A stretch of DNA of 64,000 bases from Thermoanaerobacterales bacterium (GTDB lineage Bacteria; Bacillota; Thermosediminibacteria; Thermosediminibacterales; Tepidanaerobacteraceae). Under the pieces are notes generated by a model. It was not told where the DNA came from and did not search any database. It saw only the letters and a program-made list of their open reading frames with translations. Below are positions 1 through 8,844 of the stretch, in pieces. The stretch covers positions 55,150 to 119,149 of the forward strand of contig DUMA01000018.1 in NCBI GenBank assembly GCA_012840135.1, read 5' to 3'. How positions within the stretch are numbered: position 1 is the first letter of the stretch; each line of letters starts with the position of its first letter. Made by a program: the position numbers and the translations under genes.

Positions 1-1
1 G

Positions 2-475
2 ATCGACTTCAGCGACGTGCCGGCGCTGCTGGCCGGGTTTGCCATGGGCCCCTGGGCGGGCATCATGGTGGAAGTCATTAAAAACTTCCTGCACCTTTTC
101 AAAAGCCAGACCGCCTTTATAGGAGAAGGAGCCAATCTTTTGACGGGTATTCTCCTGGTGGCGCCCGCATCGTGGATCTATTCCATGCACAAGAGCAAAA
201 AAAGCGCCATTACAGGTCTTCTGGTGGGAACCATCGTAATGGCGGTAGGCATGTCCATAGCCAATTATTATGTCATAGTGCCGCTGTACCAGAAACTCCT
301 GAACTTCCCCACCGAGGCGGTGGTGGCCATGGGTTCCAAGGTAAATCCGCATGTGATGGACCTTAAAACCCTGGTGGTGTACAGCATATTGCCCTTCAAC
401 ATAGTAAAAGGCATCATCCTTACCGTAGTGACCGCACTGATTTACAAGAGAGTGTCCCCCCTTCTTCACCGGTAA
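2..475 (+). CDS. ribU: Riboflavin ECF transporter S component (5' end outside window)
   Basis: Membrane substrate-binding (S) component of an energy-coupling factor transporter, most likely for riboflavin. The frame is open from base 2, so the N-terminus is missing and 157 residues are visible. The segment IDFSDVPALLAGFAMGPWAG followed by a conserved IKN and a GEGANLLTG-like stretch is the pattern of the RibU family. Further hydrophobic segments follow around APASWIY, GLLVGTIVMAVGMSI and YSILPFNIVKGIILTVVTAL, ending in YKRVSPLLHR. RibU works with the shared EcfA/EcfA'/EcfT module, which is not in this window. A rho-independent terminator follows directly, so it is the last gene of its unit. 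The call rests on motif recall; another vitamin S component is less likely. Confidence 0.85.
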   Translation: MDFSDVPALLAGFAMGPWAGIMVEVIKNFLHLFKSQTAFIGEGANLLTGILLVAPASWIYSMHKSKKSAITGLLVGTIVMAVGMSIANYYVIVPLYQKLLNFPTEAVVAMGSKVNPHVMDLKTLVVYSILPFNIVKGIILTVVTALIYKRVSPLLHR

Positions 476-482
476 ATATACG

Positions 483-516
483 GGCAGCGTCGAATATCAC
501 GCTGCCTTTTTTATTT
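483..516 (+). terminator. Rho-independent terminator after ribU
   Basis: An 8-bp perfect stem GGCAGCGT/ACGCTGCC (483-490 with 499-506) is followed by a run of T at 507-516. It begins 7 bases after the ribU stop codon. Confidence 0.9.
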
Positions 517-742
517 TGAGATGGTTTAAGCGAACTTGTATCGGGTACAAAAGCAAAGGTATGCGAATTGCTGCCGGGGATCAAATCCGCCGGCGCATTA
601 TGGATATGGGCGTGGTGCCCGGTACGGGTATTTCGTGGAGGATGTGGTACCTCAGAGAACATGGCCCCAGCGGCTTAAGAAATCAGACCAGCCTTGTATT
701 TTGTCGGAAGATATAATACAATATATTAAACGGATATGCGTG
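516..742 (+). pseudogene. Frameshifted FeoA-domain remnant
   Basis: A small FeoA (SH3-like, ferrous iron transport accessory) domain appears split over two frames. The frame opening with TTG at 516 contains IRRRIMDMGVVPGT, the FeoA signature. After this point the frame of codons starting at 620 continues with YFVEDVVPQRTWP and RLKKSDQPCILSEDIIQYI, matching the usual VEDVAPLGDPIEVRL and final LRKEDA parts. A one-base shift near 625-632 separates the halves, and the middle (PQRTWPQ) also looks worn. FeoA is usually about 75 residues, which fits the combined length. No feoB is nearby. A sequencing error in the source assembly would give the same picture. Confidence 0.6.
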
Positions 743-778
743 CAGGGCTTAAAAATATTTTTCATATTCGGGGATAAC

Positions 779-1234
779 ATGAAAAGAATTTTTGAAACTT
801 CGAACAGAATTCAAACTGAAAAGCTCGGCGAAGCCCTGGGGAAGCGTCTGAAAGCCGGAGACTTCCTCGCCCTGACGGGCGATCTGGGAGCGGGGAAGAC
901 CGCTTTCACCAGAGGTGTAGCCCGGGGTTTGGGGATTTTAGAAGATATCACCAGCCCCACATTTACCATCATCAACCAATACGAAGCTCCGGTACCCCTG
1001 GCCCATATGGATGCCTACCGCCTCAATTCCCCGGAGGAGTTGGAAAACGCTGGATTTTACGATTACCTGGAAGACTTTGTGGTGGTGCTGGAATGGGCCG
1101 ACCGTGTGGAAGAATTGCTCCCCGCCGATGTTTTGTGGATATATTTTACCGTGCTGGACGAGAACCGCCGCAGCATAGAATTCCTATCTCAAACCCCGCA
1201 CCATGATACCATACTTGAGGAGCTGGATTTTTGA
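779..1234 (+). CDS. tsaE: tRNA t6A biosynthesis ATPase TsaE
   Basis: 151-residue ATPase needed with TsaB and TsaD for threonylcarbamoyl transfer to A37 of ANN-decoding tRNAs. Walker A GDLGAGKT lies at residues 34-41, followed by the family motifs SPTFTI (59-64), HMDAYRL (76-82) and VLEWADR (103-109). The ATG at 779 has a GGGG 5-8 bases upstream. The open frame runs further upstream, but that extension is the frameshifted feoA remnant and is not part of TsaE. The stop TGA overlaps the ATG of tsaB, so the two are translationally coupled. Confidence 0.95.
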   Translation: MKRIFETSNRIQTEKLGEALGKRLKAGDFLALTGDLGAGKTAFTRGVARGLGILEDITSPTFTIINQYEAPVPLAHMDAYRLNSPEELENAGFYDYLEDFVVVLEWADRVEELLPADVLWIYFTVLDENRRSIEFLSQTPHHDTILEELDF

Positions 1235-1980
1235 TGATTATTCTCGGGATAGACACTTCTTCCATGGTGGCCACTGCTGCAGTGATGAGCCAGGAAAAGC
1301 TGCTGGCAGAGTACATCGTGAACAACAAAAAAAACCACTCCGAAAAGATGATGCAGGTGATAGACAGGGTGCTGCAGGACTCCGGCATATCCCCTGAAGA
1401 CCTGGATGCCGTGGCGGTAGCCAAAGGTCCCGGCTCCTTTACCGGCATCCGCATCGGCATGGCATGCGCCGAAGGCATCGCCCATGCCCTGGGGAAGCCC
1501 ATGATAGGTGTCAATACCCTGGACGGACTTTCATACAACTTGATGGGAGAAAGTTCCTTCATATGTCCCGTGGTGGACGCCCAGAGGCAGGAATTGTATG
1601 CGTCCCTTTACCGCTGGGAAGACGTCCGGTTAAACAGACTGTGGGAATATGAAGTTGTAAAAGCCGCAATTCTTGTGGAAAGACTTTCGGCCCTTGCGGA
1701 AAAAGTTGTGGTCCTGGGGGATGGGGTGCCGGTTCTGAAAAAAGCGCTGGGCGAGAAGGAACTTCCGGTGCAGCCGGCACGGGGACTAATAACCTTTGCC
1801 CATCCCGCCTTTGCCATGCCGCGGGCTTCATCCATTGCGGCCATTGCCCTGGAAGAATACGCCCGGGGCAGGATGGACACGTGTTATACCGTAAAGCCCT
1901 TTTATATAAGGAGATCTCATGCCGAAGAAAAATGGGAGGAAAAACATGCAGGAGCGCGCACCAGCCGATGTAACGATTGA
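1234..1980 (+). CDS. tsaB: tRNA t6A biosynthesis protein TsaB
   Basis: 248-residue ASKHA-fold partner of TsaD in the t6A complex. It starts ILGIDTSS and carries GPGSFTG at residues 65-71, the defining TsaB motif. ATG at 1234 shares a base with the tsaE stop (ATGA); a TTG at 1231 is possible but less likely. The C-terminal tail after YIRRSHAEE is extended and runs 62 bases into rimI, so the last 20 residues may have little function. The tsaE-tsaB-rimI order is the classical Firmicutes arrangement. Confidence 0.95.
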   Translation: MIILGIDTSSMVATAAVMSQEKLLAEYIVNNKKNHSEKMMQVIDRVLQDSGISPEDLDAVAVAKGPGSFTGIRIGMACAEGIAHALGKPMIGVNTLDGLSYNLMGESSFICPVVDAQRQELYASLYRWEDVRLNRLWEYEVVKAAILVERLSALAEKVVVLGDGVPVLKKALGEKELPVQPARGLITFAHPAFAMPRASSIAAIALEEYARGRMDTCYTVKPFYIRRSHAEEKWEEKHAGARTSRCND

Positions 1981-2410
1981 AATAATGAAAATGCAGGACC
2001 TGGACGATGTGCTTGAAATAGAACAGCAGTGCTTCACCACTCCCTGGTCCCGATATGCTTTTACCTGTGAACTGAAAGACAACCAGTTTTCCCACTATAT
2101 CATTGCAAAGGTCGGCGGGAAGATCGTGGGTTACGGGGGCATGTGGATAGTGCTCAATGAAGCCCACGTGACCAATGTGGGCGTTTTGCCCGAATACCGG
2201 GGAGAAGGCATAGGAGAACTCATCATGAGAACCCTCATGGCCATTGCGAAAGAGCACGGCGCCGACAAGATGACCCTGGAAGTCCGAAAAAGCAACTATG
2301 TGGCCCAGAACCTCTATTCAAAGCTGGGTTTCGAACCCTGCGGCATCCGCCGGGGATACTATATCGACAACAAAGAAGACGCAGTAATAATGTGGGTGGA
2401 CCTGCAGTAG
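1919..2410 (+). CDS. rimI: Ribosomal-protein-alanine N-acetyltransferase RimI
   Basis: 163-residue GNAT acetyltransferase of the RimI family, which acetylates the N-terminus of ribosomal protein S18. The acetyl-CoA loop is seen as LPEYRGEGIGE (residues 90-100), followed by LEVRKSN and the terminal YYIDNKEDAVIMW typical of RimI. The start at 1919 is supported by AAGGAGATCTC directly before ATG; it lies inside the end of tsaB, indicating coupling. The first 18 residues are a basic extension compared with other RimI proteins, and an internal ATG at 1946 is an alternative. Confidence 0.92.
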   Translation: MPKKNGRKNMQERAPADVTIEIMKMQDLDDVLEIEQQCFTTPWSRYAFTCELKDNQFSHYIIAKVGGKIVGYGGMWIVLNEAHVTNVGVLPEYRGEGIGELIMRTLMAIAKEHGADKMTLEVRKSNYVAQNLYSKLGFEPCGIRRGYYIDNKEDAVIMWVDLQ

Positions 2411-2458
2411 CCCGTTTCAATCTGACGTCCCCCGGTCAATGTATGGAAAAATAAGTAT

Positions 2459-2561
2459 TTATCCACATATCCACAGACTTATCCACAGGAAAACCTCAAA
2501 AAGGATACTTTGTCCCGAAGTTTTCCACAATATCCCCAGAAAAAAAATCCACTTATCCACA
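2459..2561. promoter_or_regulatory. DnaA-box cluster between rimI and tsaD
   Basis: Three perfect TTATCCACA boxes lie on the plus strand (2459-2467, 2479-2487, 2553-2561). Near matches are ATATCCACA (2467-2475) and TTTTCCACA (2521-2529). All point the same way within about 100 bases, in the gap between convergent genes where neither needs a promoter. The most direct reading is a DnaA binding or titration site outside oriC. dnaA/dnaN are not adjacent, so this is probably not the origin itself. Confidence 0.75.
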
Positions 2562-2563
2562 AA

Positions 2564-3574
2564 TTAAAATAGGTTTAAAGTCGCATAAGCATTTAGGTCC
2601 ATGTCCGATAAATGACCGTCCTTATACCTATAATAACCCGCACAGGCTATCATGGCTGCATTGTCGGTGCACAACACCATGGGAGGAAAATGGACTTTGA
2701 AGTCCTTACCGGATCGTTTCACCAGTTCCTCCCTCAGCTTGCTGTTGGCTGCAACACCCCCCGCCAGGGCGATGGTCTCCACCTTCTTCAAGCGGGCGGC
2801 CTCCAGTGTATTTTCCACCAGAGCATCCACCACGGCCTTTTGAAAACTGGCCGCCACATCTTCCACCACCACCGGAAGGTTCTTTTGTTTTCTCTGGTTC
2901 AGGTAATTGAGCACCGCCGATTTTATGCCGCTGAAACTGAAACTCAGGTCCTCACCCCTGACGTGAGCCACCGGAAATGAAATGGCATTTTCATCGCCGG
3001 ATCTTGCTGCTCTGTCGATAAGCGGTCCGCCGGGATACCCCAGCCCCAGGGCCCGGGCTGTCTTGTCAAAGGCCTCCCCGGCGGCGTCATCCACCGTCCT
3101 CCCCAGTACTTCATATTTGCCGTAATCCTCGACATACACAATATGGGAGTGGCCTCCCGAAACTACCAGGCAGAGAAAAGGGGGCTCCAGCCCGCTATCC
3201 AGAAAGTTGGCGAAGATGTGCCCTTCTATGTGGTTTACTCCGACAATGGGCTTTTTCAAAGTATATGCCAGCCCCTTGGCATAGGAGACCCCCACCAGAA
3301 GAGCACCCACCAGCCCCGGCCCGCAGGTTACCGCCACCAGATCCAGGTCGCAAAACCCTACCCCTGCATCCTCCAGAGCTTTCTGGACCACATGACATAT
3401 GGCCTCCAGATGCTTCCGGGACGCTATCTCGGGCACCACCCCGCCGAATTTTTCATGCCACTTAATCTGGGAAAAAATAACATTGGAGAGCACCTTCCGC
3501 CCTCCTTGAACCACCGCCGCCGAAGTCTCATCGCATGATGTCTCAATGCCCAGTGTAAAAAAATCTTCGGTCAA
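2564..3574 (-). CDS. tsaD: tRNA threonylcarbamoyltransferase TsaD
   Basis: Catalytic subunit of t6A synthesis (formerly Gcp), about 336 residues. Family motifs are [14 protein letters not shown] near the N-terminus, the metal-binding NHIEGH (residues 114-119), a glycine-rich [30 protein letters not shown] and the final [14 protein letters not shown] place the start at TTG 3574 because AAGGAG lies 10 bases upstream and this gives the usual family length. An upstream TTG at 3652 would add 26 residues that do not resemble TsaD. The gene follows the ABC-F gene on the same strand. It is opposite in direction to tsaE-tsaB-rimI and converges on the DnaA-box cluster. Confidence 0.93.
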   Translation of the reverse strand: MTEDFFTLGIETSCDETSAAVVQGGRKVLSNVIFSQIKWHEKFGGVVPEIASRKHLEAICHVVQKALEDAGVGFCDLDLVAVTCGPGLVGALLVGVSYAKGLAYTLKKPIVGVNHIEGHIFANFLDSGLEPPFLCLVVSGGHSHIVYVEDYGKYEVLGRTVDDAAGEAFDKTARALGLGYPGGPLIDRAARSGDENAISFPVAHVRGEDLSFSFSGIKSAVLNYLNQRKQKNLPVVVEDVAASFQKAVVDALVENTLEAARLKKVETIALAGGVAANSKLREELVKRSGKDFKVHFPPMVLCTDNAAMIACAGYYRYKDGHLSDMDLNAYATLNLF

Positions 3575-3653
3575 TCCGATTCCACTCCTTATATCAGTAT
3601 AAAAAGGGTCGGAAAGTCGCAAGACCTTTCCTCGACCTGTCTTTTCCACCAAC

Positions 3654-5540
3654 CTACCCCAGGTTTTCGTAGAGCTCTTCCAGTTCGGCTGTCACCGCTC
3701 TGTAGCGGGAGTTTACTTCTTTTGCCCTTTCAGGATTGCCGTAGACCTCCGGCTGACAGAGCAGGTGCTCCAGCTCCTCCATCTCCCTTTCCAGGGCCAG
3801 TATATCCTGCTCTATCCGCTTTATCCTCATCTCTTCCTGTTTCTGTTCCTCCCGCCTTTTCTTCTCCTGAATCCTGGCCTTGCGCTCCCGGGTCTTGTTT
3901 TCGACAATCTGTGGTTCTTCGGGTTTTTCAATCTCCCGCTTCTTTTCAAGATAGTAGTTGAAATCCCCATCAAAATCCCTGATGCCATCAGGTGTGAATT
4001 CCCATATGCGGGTGGCTATTTTGGAAAGAAAATACCTGTCGTGGGAAACGGCAATGATAGTGCCGTTAAATTCCAGGAGGGCCTGTTCAAGTTTCTCCTT
4101 TGATATTATATCCAGATGATTCGTAGGTTCATCCAGCAAAAGCAGGTTGGCTCCCTGCAGGATGGCCTTTGCCAGTGCAACCCTGCTCTTTTCGCCACCG
4201 CTCAGCACCCCTACGGGCTTTTCCGCATCCTCCCCGGAAAACAGCATGCTGCCGAGAAAAGAGCGGATCTGGGTCATGGAAAGCCCCGGCGCTGCACTCC
4301 ATATTTCAGAAAGCACCGTGGAATCCGGCGACAGGTCTTCCTGCTCCTGGGCAAAAAACACCGGCTGGACCTTATGGCCAAAATACACGCTTCCATTGCC
4401 GGGCTCCAGTTCTCCCGCCAGAATTTTCAACAGCGTGGACTTTCCGATGCCGTTGGGCCCGACGATTCCTATGCGCTCTCCCCGGAAAACCTTGAGGTTC
4501 ACGCCGCACAGGATGGGCCTTTTACCGTAAGAAAATCCCAGATCAACAATGCTTAACACTTCCCGGCCGCTGGTCTGCTGTGCATTGAACCTGACCTTCA
4601 TGATAGGTTTTGCCGCCTTTTCCGCCATGGATTTTGGCATGAGCTCCTCCAGCATCCTGCGGCGGGTCTCGGCCTGAACGTAATTCCTGTGGGATATGAA
4701 GTTCTGGATGCTCTTTTTCAGGCGATCGATCTCCTTCTGCCTCAGGATTTCATGCTTCTTTTCTATGGATAGATTGGTCTCCTTCTTCCTTATAAACTCC
4801 GAATAATTTCCGGAATATGCTGTCAGGCGGCAGTTTTCCAGCTCAAAGATTCTGGTGGCCATCCTGTCCAGAAAATACCTGTCATGGGATACCACCAGCA
4901 CCGCTCCTGGATAATCCTTTAAAAATCCTTCCAACCACTGCAGTGATTCCATGTCAAGATAATTGGTAGGCTCGTCCAGCAGCAGGAGATCCGGGGACTC
5001 CAGAAGCAGCCTCGCCAGGGCCAGGCGCGTCTTCTGGCCGCCGCTTAAAGTGGAAAGCGGCATGGCAGGGTCATCAAAACCAAGGCCGTTCAACACCCCG
5101 CGGATGCGGCTCTGAATCTCGTAGCCTCCGCTGCTTTTAAAGGCTTCCAACATGATGGAATATCTTTCCATCAACCGCTGAAGGGCGTCCTCATCGCTGT
5201 AGATTTCCGGCAGAGACATCTGTTTTTCCAGTTCCCGAAGCTGCCTCTCCTGTTCCCACTGGGCTTCAAATACGGATTCCAGAGCATCGCCCACGGTCTC
5301 AAAACCCTCCGACTTTATATCCTGGGCCATGTAACCCGTGGCGATTCCTTTGGAAAACGATATGGTGCCCGTGTCGTATGGCATCCGGCCGGCAAGAATC
5401 TTCAGGAGAGTGGACTTGCCGGCTCCGTTTAAACCCACCAGCCCTATCTTATCCCTTTCCTCTATTAAAAAACTCACATTTTCGAGTATAGTATCAGTCC
5501 CAAAACTTTTTCCCAGGTTCGATACGGAAAGTATGGTCAT
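3654..5540 (-). CDS. ABC-F family ATPase (YdiF/Uup type)
   Basis: 628-residue soluble protein with two ABC domains and no membrane part, hence ABC-F; members act on the ribosome as translation factors. First domain: Walker [10 protein letters not shown], signature [12 protein letters not shown], Walker [13 protein letters not shown]. The linker holds the basic helical [16 protein letters not shown] stretch. Second domain: [33 protein letters not shown]. The last ~110 residues are a charged coiled coil rich in K, E and R. ATG at 5540 is preceded by GGGTGAT; TTG at 5555 would add five residues. The gene ends 1 base before the longest possible tsaD frame, so the pair is probably one transcript. 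Confidence 0.92.
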   Translation of the reverse strand: MTILSVSNLGKSFGTDTILENVSFLIEERDKIGLVGLNGAGKSTLLKILAGRMPYDTGTISFSKGIATGYMAQDIKSEGFETVGDALESVFEAQWEQERQLRELEKQMSLPEIYSDEDALQRLMERYSIMLEAFKSSGGYEIQSRIRGVLNGLGFDDPAMPLSTLSGGQKTRLALARLLLESPDLLLLDEPTNYLDMESLQWLEGFLKDYPGAVLVVSHDRYFLDRMATRIFELENCRLTAYSGNYSEFIRKKETNLSIEKKHEILRQKEIDRLKKSIQNFISHRNYVQAETRRRMLEELMPKSMAEKAAKPIMKVRFNAQQTSGREVLSIVDLGFSYGKRPILCGVNLKVFRGERIGIVGPNGIGKSTLLKILAGELEPGNGSVYFGHKVQPVFFAQEQEDLSPDSTVLSEIWSAAPGLSMTQIRSFLGSMLFSGEDAEKPVGVLSGGEKSRVALAKAILQGANLLLLDEPTNHLDIISKEKLEQALLEFNGTIIAVSHDRYFLSKIATRIWEFTPDGIRDFDGDFNYYLEKKREIEKPEEPQIVENKTRERKARIQEKKRREEQKQEEMRIKRIEQDILALEREMEELEHLLCQPEVYGNPERAKEVNSRYRAVTAELEELYENLG

Positions 5541-5691
5541 AGCATCACCCGTCAAACAATACTACATGTATATGTTAGCACAGCCGCCGGTATAAAACAA
5601 GGTGGTTTGCAGCCGAGGGCTATTGTCCCGCTCGTCCGAAAACAATAAAAAAATTTACATACCAAAAGGAATTTTAAAAAAAATATCGAAT

Positions 5692-5697
5692 TATAAT
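5692..5697 (+). promoter_or_regulatory. Possible -10 element for the GntR-family gene
   Basis: TATAAT lies 42 bases before the ATG at 5740 in the A/T-rich gap between divergent genes. I see no good -35 hexamer at 17 bases, so an activator or a weak promoter is likely. Confidence 0.35.
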
Positions 5698-5739
5698 ATA
5701 AAGTGGGCAACCCAGTAGCCCGGATATGGAGGCTATAAA

Positions 5740-6444
5740 ATGGATTTCCAGAAAGTGAAGAATATAAGACTTTACGAGACCATCATCGACCAGATAAAAC
5801 AAATGGTGGACCAGGGGGAGCTGCAGCCTGGAGACAAGTTTCCTTCGGAAAGGGAACTTATGGAAAAACTTGGGGTGAGCAGGGCGGTCCTGAGGGAAGC
5901 CTTCAGGGTTTTGGAGTCCCGCGGCCTGGTGGAGAGCAAGCCCGGCGGCGGTCGATATCTGAGAAAGGCCAGCGGCTTTCAGCTGAACGGGATTACATCC
6001 ATGGATCTTGAGAGGTTCGCATTGATGGATGTAGTGGAAGCCAGAGGAATCGTTGAAGTTAAAGTGGCCATGCTGGCTGCAGAACGGGCCAGCGACCAGG
6101 AAATCGAAAATCTCCTGGCTCTTGATGAGGAATTCCACGGGAGCAAGAGAAATCTTGAGGAATACAGGGAAAAGGATCGGGACCTGGCTTTTCACATGGC
6201 TCTGGCCGAGATGTCCCATAATTTTATGCTCAGGGAAATGGTGAGTTTTATGCTCACCCTCACAAAGGATTTGCGGGAAAAAGCAATACTGGAATACGAT
6301 GATTGGATTAAGCTGTGCGAACAGCACAGTGATATAGTAAGAGCCATAGTGGCAAGAAACCGCGATGATGCGGCCCATAAAATGTTTCTACATATGGAAA
6401 CCCTGCGCCAGGATATACTGAAGGATAAGCTGAAGATAAGCTGA
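5740..6444 (+). CDS. GntR/FadR-family transcriptional regulator (FCD domain)
   Basis: 234-residue regulator. The N-terminal winged helix-turn-helix is clear: LQPGDKFPSERELMEKLGVS then RAVLREAFRVLESRGLVE and GGGRYLR. The all-helical C-terminal half (from about residue 85) fits the FCD ligand-binding domain, which often senses carboxylic acids. ATG 5740 follows GGAGG (5728-5732). It lies 200 bases upstream of the oxidoreductase cassette in the same direction, so it most likely controls that operon; the ligand is unknown. Confidence 0.88.
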   Translation: MDFQKVKNIRLYETIIDQIKQMVDQGELQPGDKFPSERELMEKLGVSRAVLREAFRVLESRGLVESKPGGGRYLRKASGFQLNGITSMDLERFALMDVVEARGIVEVKVAMLAAERASDQEIENLLALDEEFHGSKRNLEEYREKDRDLAFHMALAEMSHNFMLREMVSFMLTLTKDLREKAILEYDDWIKLCEQHSDIVRAIVARNRDDAAHKMFLHMETLRQDILKDKLKIS

Positions 6445-6645
6445 AGCGATGTTCAAATACCTGGATTGGAGTTGCGGTCAAGGTTTCCTGCAAAAATGTG
6501 ACAATGTTCACAAATCAACCGGCGCAAGGGGGAATATTCCGGTAAAGGAGGGATGCTTTATCTATAAAAATTTACAGAAAGGAGCGATATATTACCAAAT
6601 ATCAAACAATTGTATATTCCATGAAATTTACAAGGAGGGACAAAA

Positions 6646-6951
6646 ATGCGAATAGTAAAACACCCCATTCTTTCTTTTGAAAGAGGCAGGGAAGTGGAAT
6701 TTACTTTCGATGGCAGGAAGATGAAAGGATATGAAGGAGAACCCATAGCCGCAGCCCTTCACGACAACGGCGTGAGGGTTTTGAGCTACAGCAAGCACCT
6801 CCATAGAGCCAGAGGATTTTACTGTGCCATTGGCAACTGCTCATCCTGCCTCATGACGGTAAACGGCGAGCCCAACGTCAGGGTTTGCACAGAAAAGCTC
6901 CGGGAAGGCATGGTTGTAGAAACGCAAAAGGGAAGAGGTGATATCAAATGA
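6646..6951 (+). CDS. (2Fe-2S)-binding small subunit of amino-acid dehydrogenase (HcnA/SoxA-like)
   Basis: 101-residue ferredoxin-fold protein with the plant-type [2Fe-2S] ligand set: FYCAIGNCSSC plus a later cysteine in VRVCTE. This family is the small electron-transfer subunit of multi-subunit FAD dehydrogenases for sarcosine, D-hydroxyproline, opines or glycine (HcnA in cyanide synthesis). The ribosome site AAGGAGGGA is excellent. The gene overlaps the next by four bases (ATGA). No signal peptide. Confidence 0.85.
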   Translation: MRIVKHPILSFERGREVEFTFDGRKMKGYEGEPIAAALHDNGVRVLSYSKHLHRARGFYCAIGNCSSCLMTVNGEPNVRVCTEKLREGMVVETQKGRGDIK

Positions 6952-8039
6952 AGAAAACCGAGATAGCGGTAATTGGCGGAGGGCCTGCAGGTCTTATGGC
7001 TTCTCTGGCCGCTGCCGAAATGGGAGCCAGGGTAACCCTCATTGACAGGAATTCAAGGCTGGGAGGCCAGCTGGTGAAACAGACCCATATGTTCTTCGGT
7101 TCGGAGAAGGAATATGCTTCTATAAGAGGTATAGACATAGGAAAAATCCTCTCCGCTGAAGTGCTCAAAAACCCCAGGATTGAAACCATGCTGGATTCCA
7201 CGGTCATAGGGTATTATCCCGATGACGGAGTTCTGGGTGTGGAAGTTGAGGAAAAAACCTTCGTGAAGATAAAACCAGAAAAGGTTATAGTGGCCACGGG
7301 GGCCTCGGAGAAATTCCTGCCCTTTGAAAATAACGACCTGCCCGGCATATACGGGGCCGGAGCGGTACAGACCCTCATGAACGAACATGGCGTAATTCCC
7401 GGGGACAACGTCCTTATGGTGGGGGCAGGAAACATCGGCCTTATTGTGAGTTATCAATTAATGCAGGCGGGAGTCAATGTAAAGGCCATCATCGATGCTG
7501 CTCCCAACATCGGAGGATACTGGGTCCATGCCTCTAAAGTGGCCCGCCTGGGTGTGCCCATAATGACATCCTATACCGTAAAGGCAGCCTATGCCAATGA
7601 ACTTACCGGAGCCCTGGAAAGAGCCGTTATCTGGCAGGTGGACAACAAATGGCAGCCCATACCGGGGACCGAAAAGGTGTTAAAAGTAGATGTAATATGC
7701 ATTTCCGTGGGACTTTCCCCGCTGGCGGAGATATTGTGGCAGGCGGGATGCAAGATGAAATATGTACCGCAGCTGGGAGGTCACGTGGCCCTCAGAAATG
7801 AAAACATGGAAACCACCGTACCCGGTGTGTATGTGGCCGGCGATGTGGCGGGCGTGGAAGAGGCCAGCAGCGCCATGATAGAAGGCAGGCTGGCAGGCCT
7901 CAATGCCGCCAAGAGCCTGGGATATGACAACGGCACCTTTAATGAAAAAAGGCGGGAAGCCCTGGAACAACTTGAAAGCCTGCGCTCGGGTCCTGTGGGT
8001 GAAAAGATTAGACAGGGTCTGGCTCAACTGGTATCATAA
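6948..8039 (+). CDS. NAD(P)/FAD-dependent oxidoreductase, alpha subunit (HcnB/OoxA-like)
   Basis: 363-residue flavoprotein. The N-terminal dinucleotide fold is IAVIGGGPAGLMASLAAAEMG; a second one is GDNVLMVGAGNIGLI. A late VPGVYVAGDVAGVEEASSAM is the FAD-binding ATG-type motif. It matches the FAD/NAD subunit of HcnB, opine oxidase and D-hydroxyproline dehydrogenase. Family members often carry a C-terminal BFD [2Fe-2S] domain; here that domain is missing and is supplied as a separate gene two positions downstream. Confidence 0.85.
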   Translation: MKKTEIAVIGGGPAGLMASLAAAEMGARVTLIDRNSRLGGQLVKQTHMFFGSEKEYASIRGIDIGKILSAEVLKNPRIETMLDSTVIGYYPDDGVLGVEVEEKTFVKIKPEKVIVATGASEKFLPFENNDLPGIYGAGAVQTLMNEHGVIPGDNVLMVGAGNIGLIVSYQLMQAGVNVKAIIDAAPNIGGYWVHASKVARLGVPIMTSYTVKAAYANELTGALERAVIWQVDNKWQPIPGTEKVLKVDVICISVGLSPLAEILWQAGCKMKYVPQLGGHVALRNENMETTVPGVYVAGDVAGVEEASSAMIEGRLAGLNAAKSLGYDNGTFNEKRREALEQLESLRSGPVGEKIRQGLAQLVS

Positions 8040-8062
8040 TTAGTATCAAGGAGGGAAAAAGG

Positions 8063-8560
8063 ATGCTCTGCACAAAAGGAATTCCCACCGCCGAAGACCT
8101 GGCCACAAGAATTCCGCCGGAAGAGAGGCGGAAAAAAGGCCCGGTGGTGATGATAGAGTGTTTTCAGAAGATACCGTGCAACCCTTGCTATACGGCCTGC
8201 AAACATGGAGCAATTCAAAAATTTGAGGATATCAATGACCTTCCGTCCGTGAATTTCGACAACTGCAATGGATGCGGCCTTTGCATAAGCAAGTGCCCGG
8301 GTCTTGCCATATTTGTCATAGACGAGACCTATTCCGAAACCCAGGCCACCGTTTCGCTTCCATTCGAGTTTTTTCCACTTCCCCGGGAGGGGGAAGAAGT
8401 GGATTTATTAGATCGCAGCGGAACAAAAGTAGGCAGGGGCAAAGTGTTGAAAGTTAGAAACGGAAAATATGAAGACAGGACTCCGGTCATCACCGTGATA
8501 GTTCCGAAAGAACTTTCCATGGTTGTAAGGAACATTAAGGTAGGGGGCGATGTGTCATGA
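8063..8560 (+). CDS. 4Fe-4S dicluster ferredoxin subunit
   Basis: 165-residue protein with two cysteine clusters: IPCNPCYTACKHGAI and the canonical CNGCGLCISKCPGLAI. A C-terminal region of about 70 residues (from FFPLPREGEEVDLLD) looks like a small beta barrel. It starts with ATG 8063 after AAGGAGGG and overlaps the next gene by ATGA. In this cassette it probably passes electrons from the flavin subunits to a membrane or soluble acceptor; the acceptor is not identifiable here. Confidence 0.82.
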   Translation: MLCTKGIPTAEDLATRIPPEERRKKGPVVMIECFQKIPCNPCYTACKHGAIQKFEDINDLPSVNFDNCNGCGLCISKCPGLAIFVIDETYSETQATVSLPFEFFPLPREGEEVDLLDRSGTKVGRGKVLKVRNGKYEDRTPVITVIVPKELSMVVRNIKVGGDVS

Positions 8561-8844
8561 CGAAAAGCAAAACCATCATATGCCGTTGTGAGGATGTGAC
8601 CCTGGAAGATATAGAAGCCGTCATCGCAAAAGGTTATACCTCCATGGATGAGATAAAACGCATCACCCGGTGCGGCATGGGGCAGTGCCAGGGCCGCACC
8701 TGCAGGACTCTGCTGCTGGCGGAGCTGGCAAAAGCCACCAATACTCATCCCAATGATATAAAGATAACCACTTTCCGGCCCCCGGTGAAAAATGTAAAAA
8801 TGTCGGTGATACTGGGAGGGATAGAAGATGAAGAAAACAGCTGA
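8557..8844 (+). CDS. BFD-like (2Fe-2S)-binding subunit
   Basis: 95-residue protein with the bacterioferritin-associated-ferredoxin fold: ICRCEDVTLEDIEAVI then ITRCGMGQCQGRTC, giving C-X-C and C-X4-C (plus one) ligands. In related systems this domain is fused to the C-terminus of the HcnB-like subunit, so here the fusion is split. It overlaps both neighbours (start in the previous stop, end 17 bases inside the next gene), a sign of tight co-translation. Confidence 0.85.
   Translation: MTKSKTIICRCEDVTLEDIEAVIAKGYTSMDEIKRITRCGMGQCQGRTCRTLLLAELAKATNTHPNDIKITTFRPPVKNVKMSVILGGIEDEENS

Noticed and set aside
2411..2563. Chromosomal replication origin
   Set aside because: DnaA boxes are present, but the gap is only about 150 bases, lies between convergent rimI and tsaD, and has no dnaA or dnaN next to it. 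A titration cluster explains it better.
2564..3652. Longer TsaD from TTG 3652
   Set aside because: The 26 extra residues do not resemble TsaD, and AAGGAG lies before TTG 3574.
6449..6655. 68-codon frame between the GntR gene and the dehydrogenase cassette
   Set aside because: No ribosome site and no family pattern; it overlaps the next gene's ribosome site. More likely leader and promoter region.
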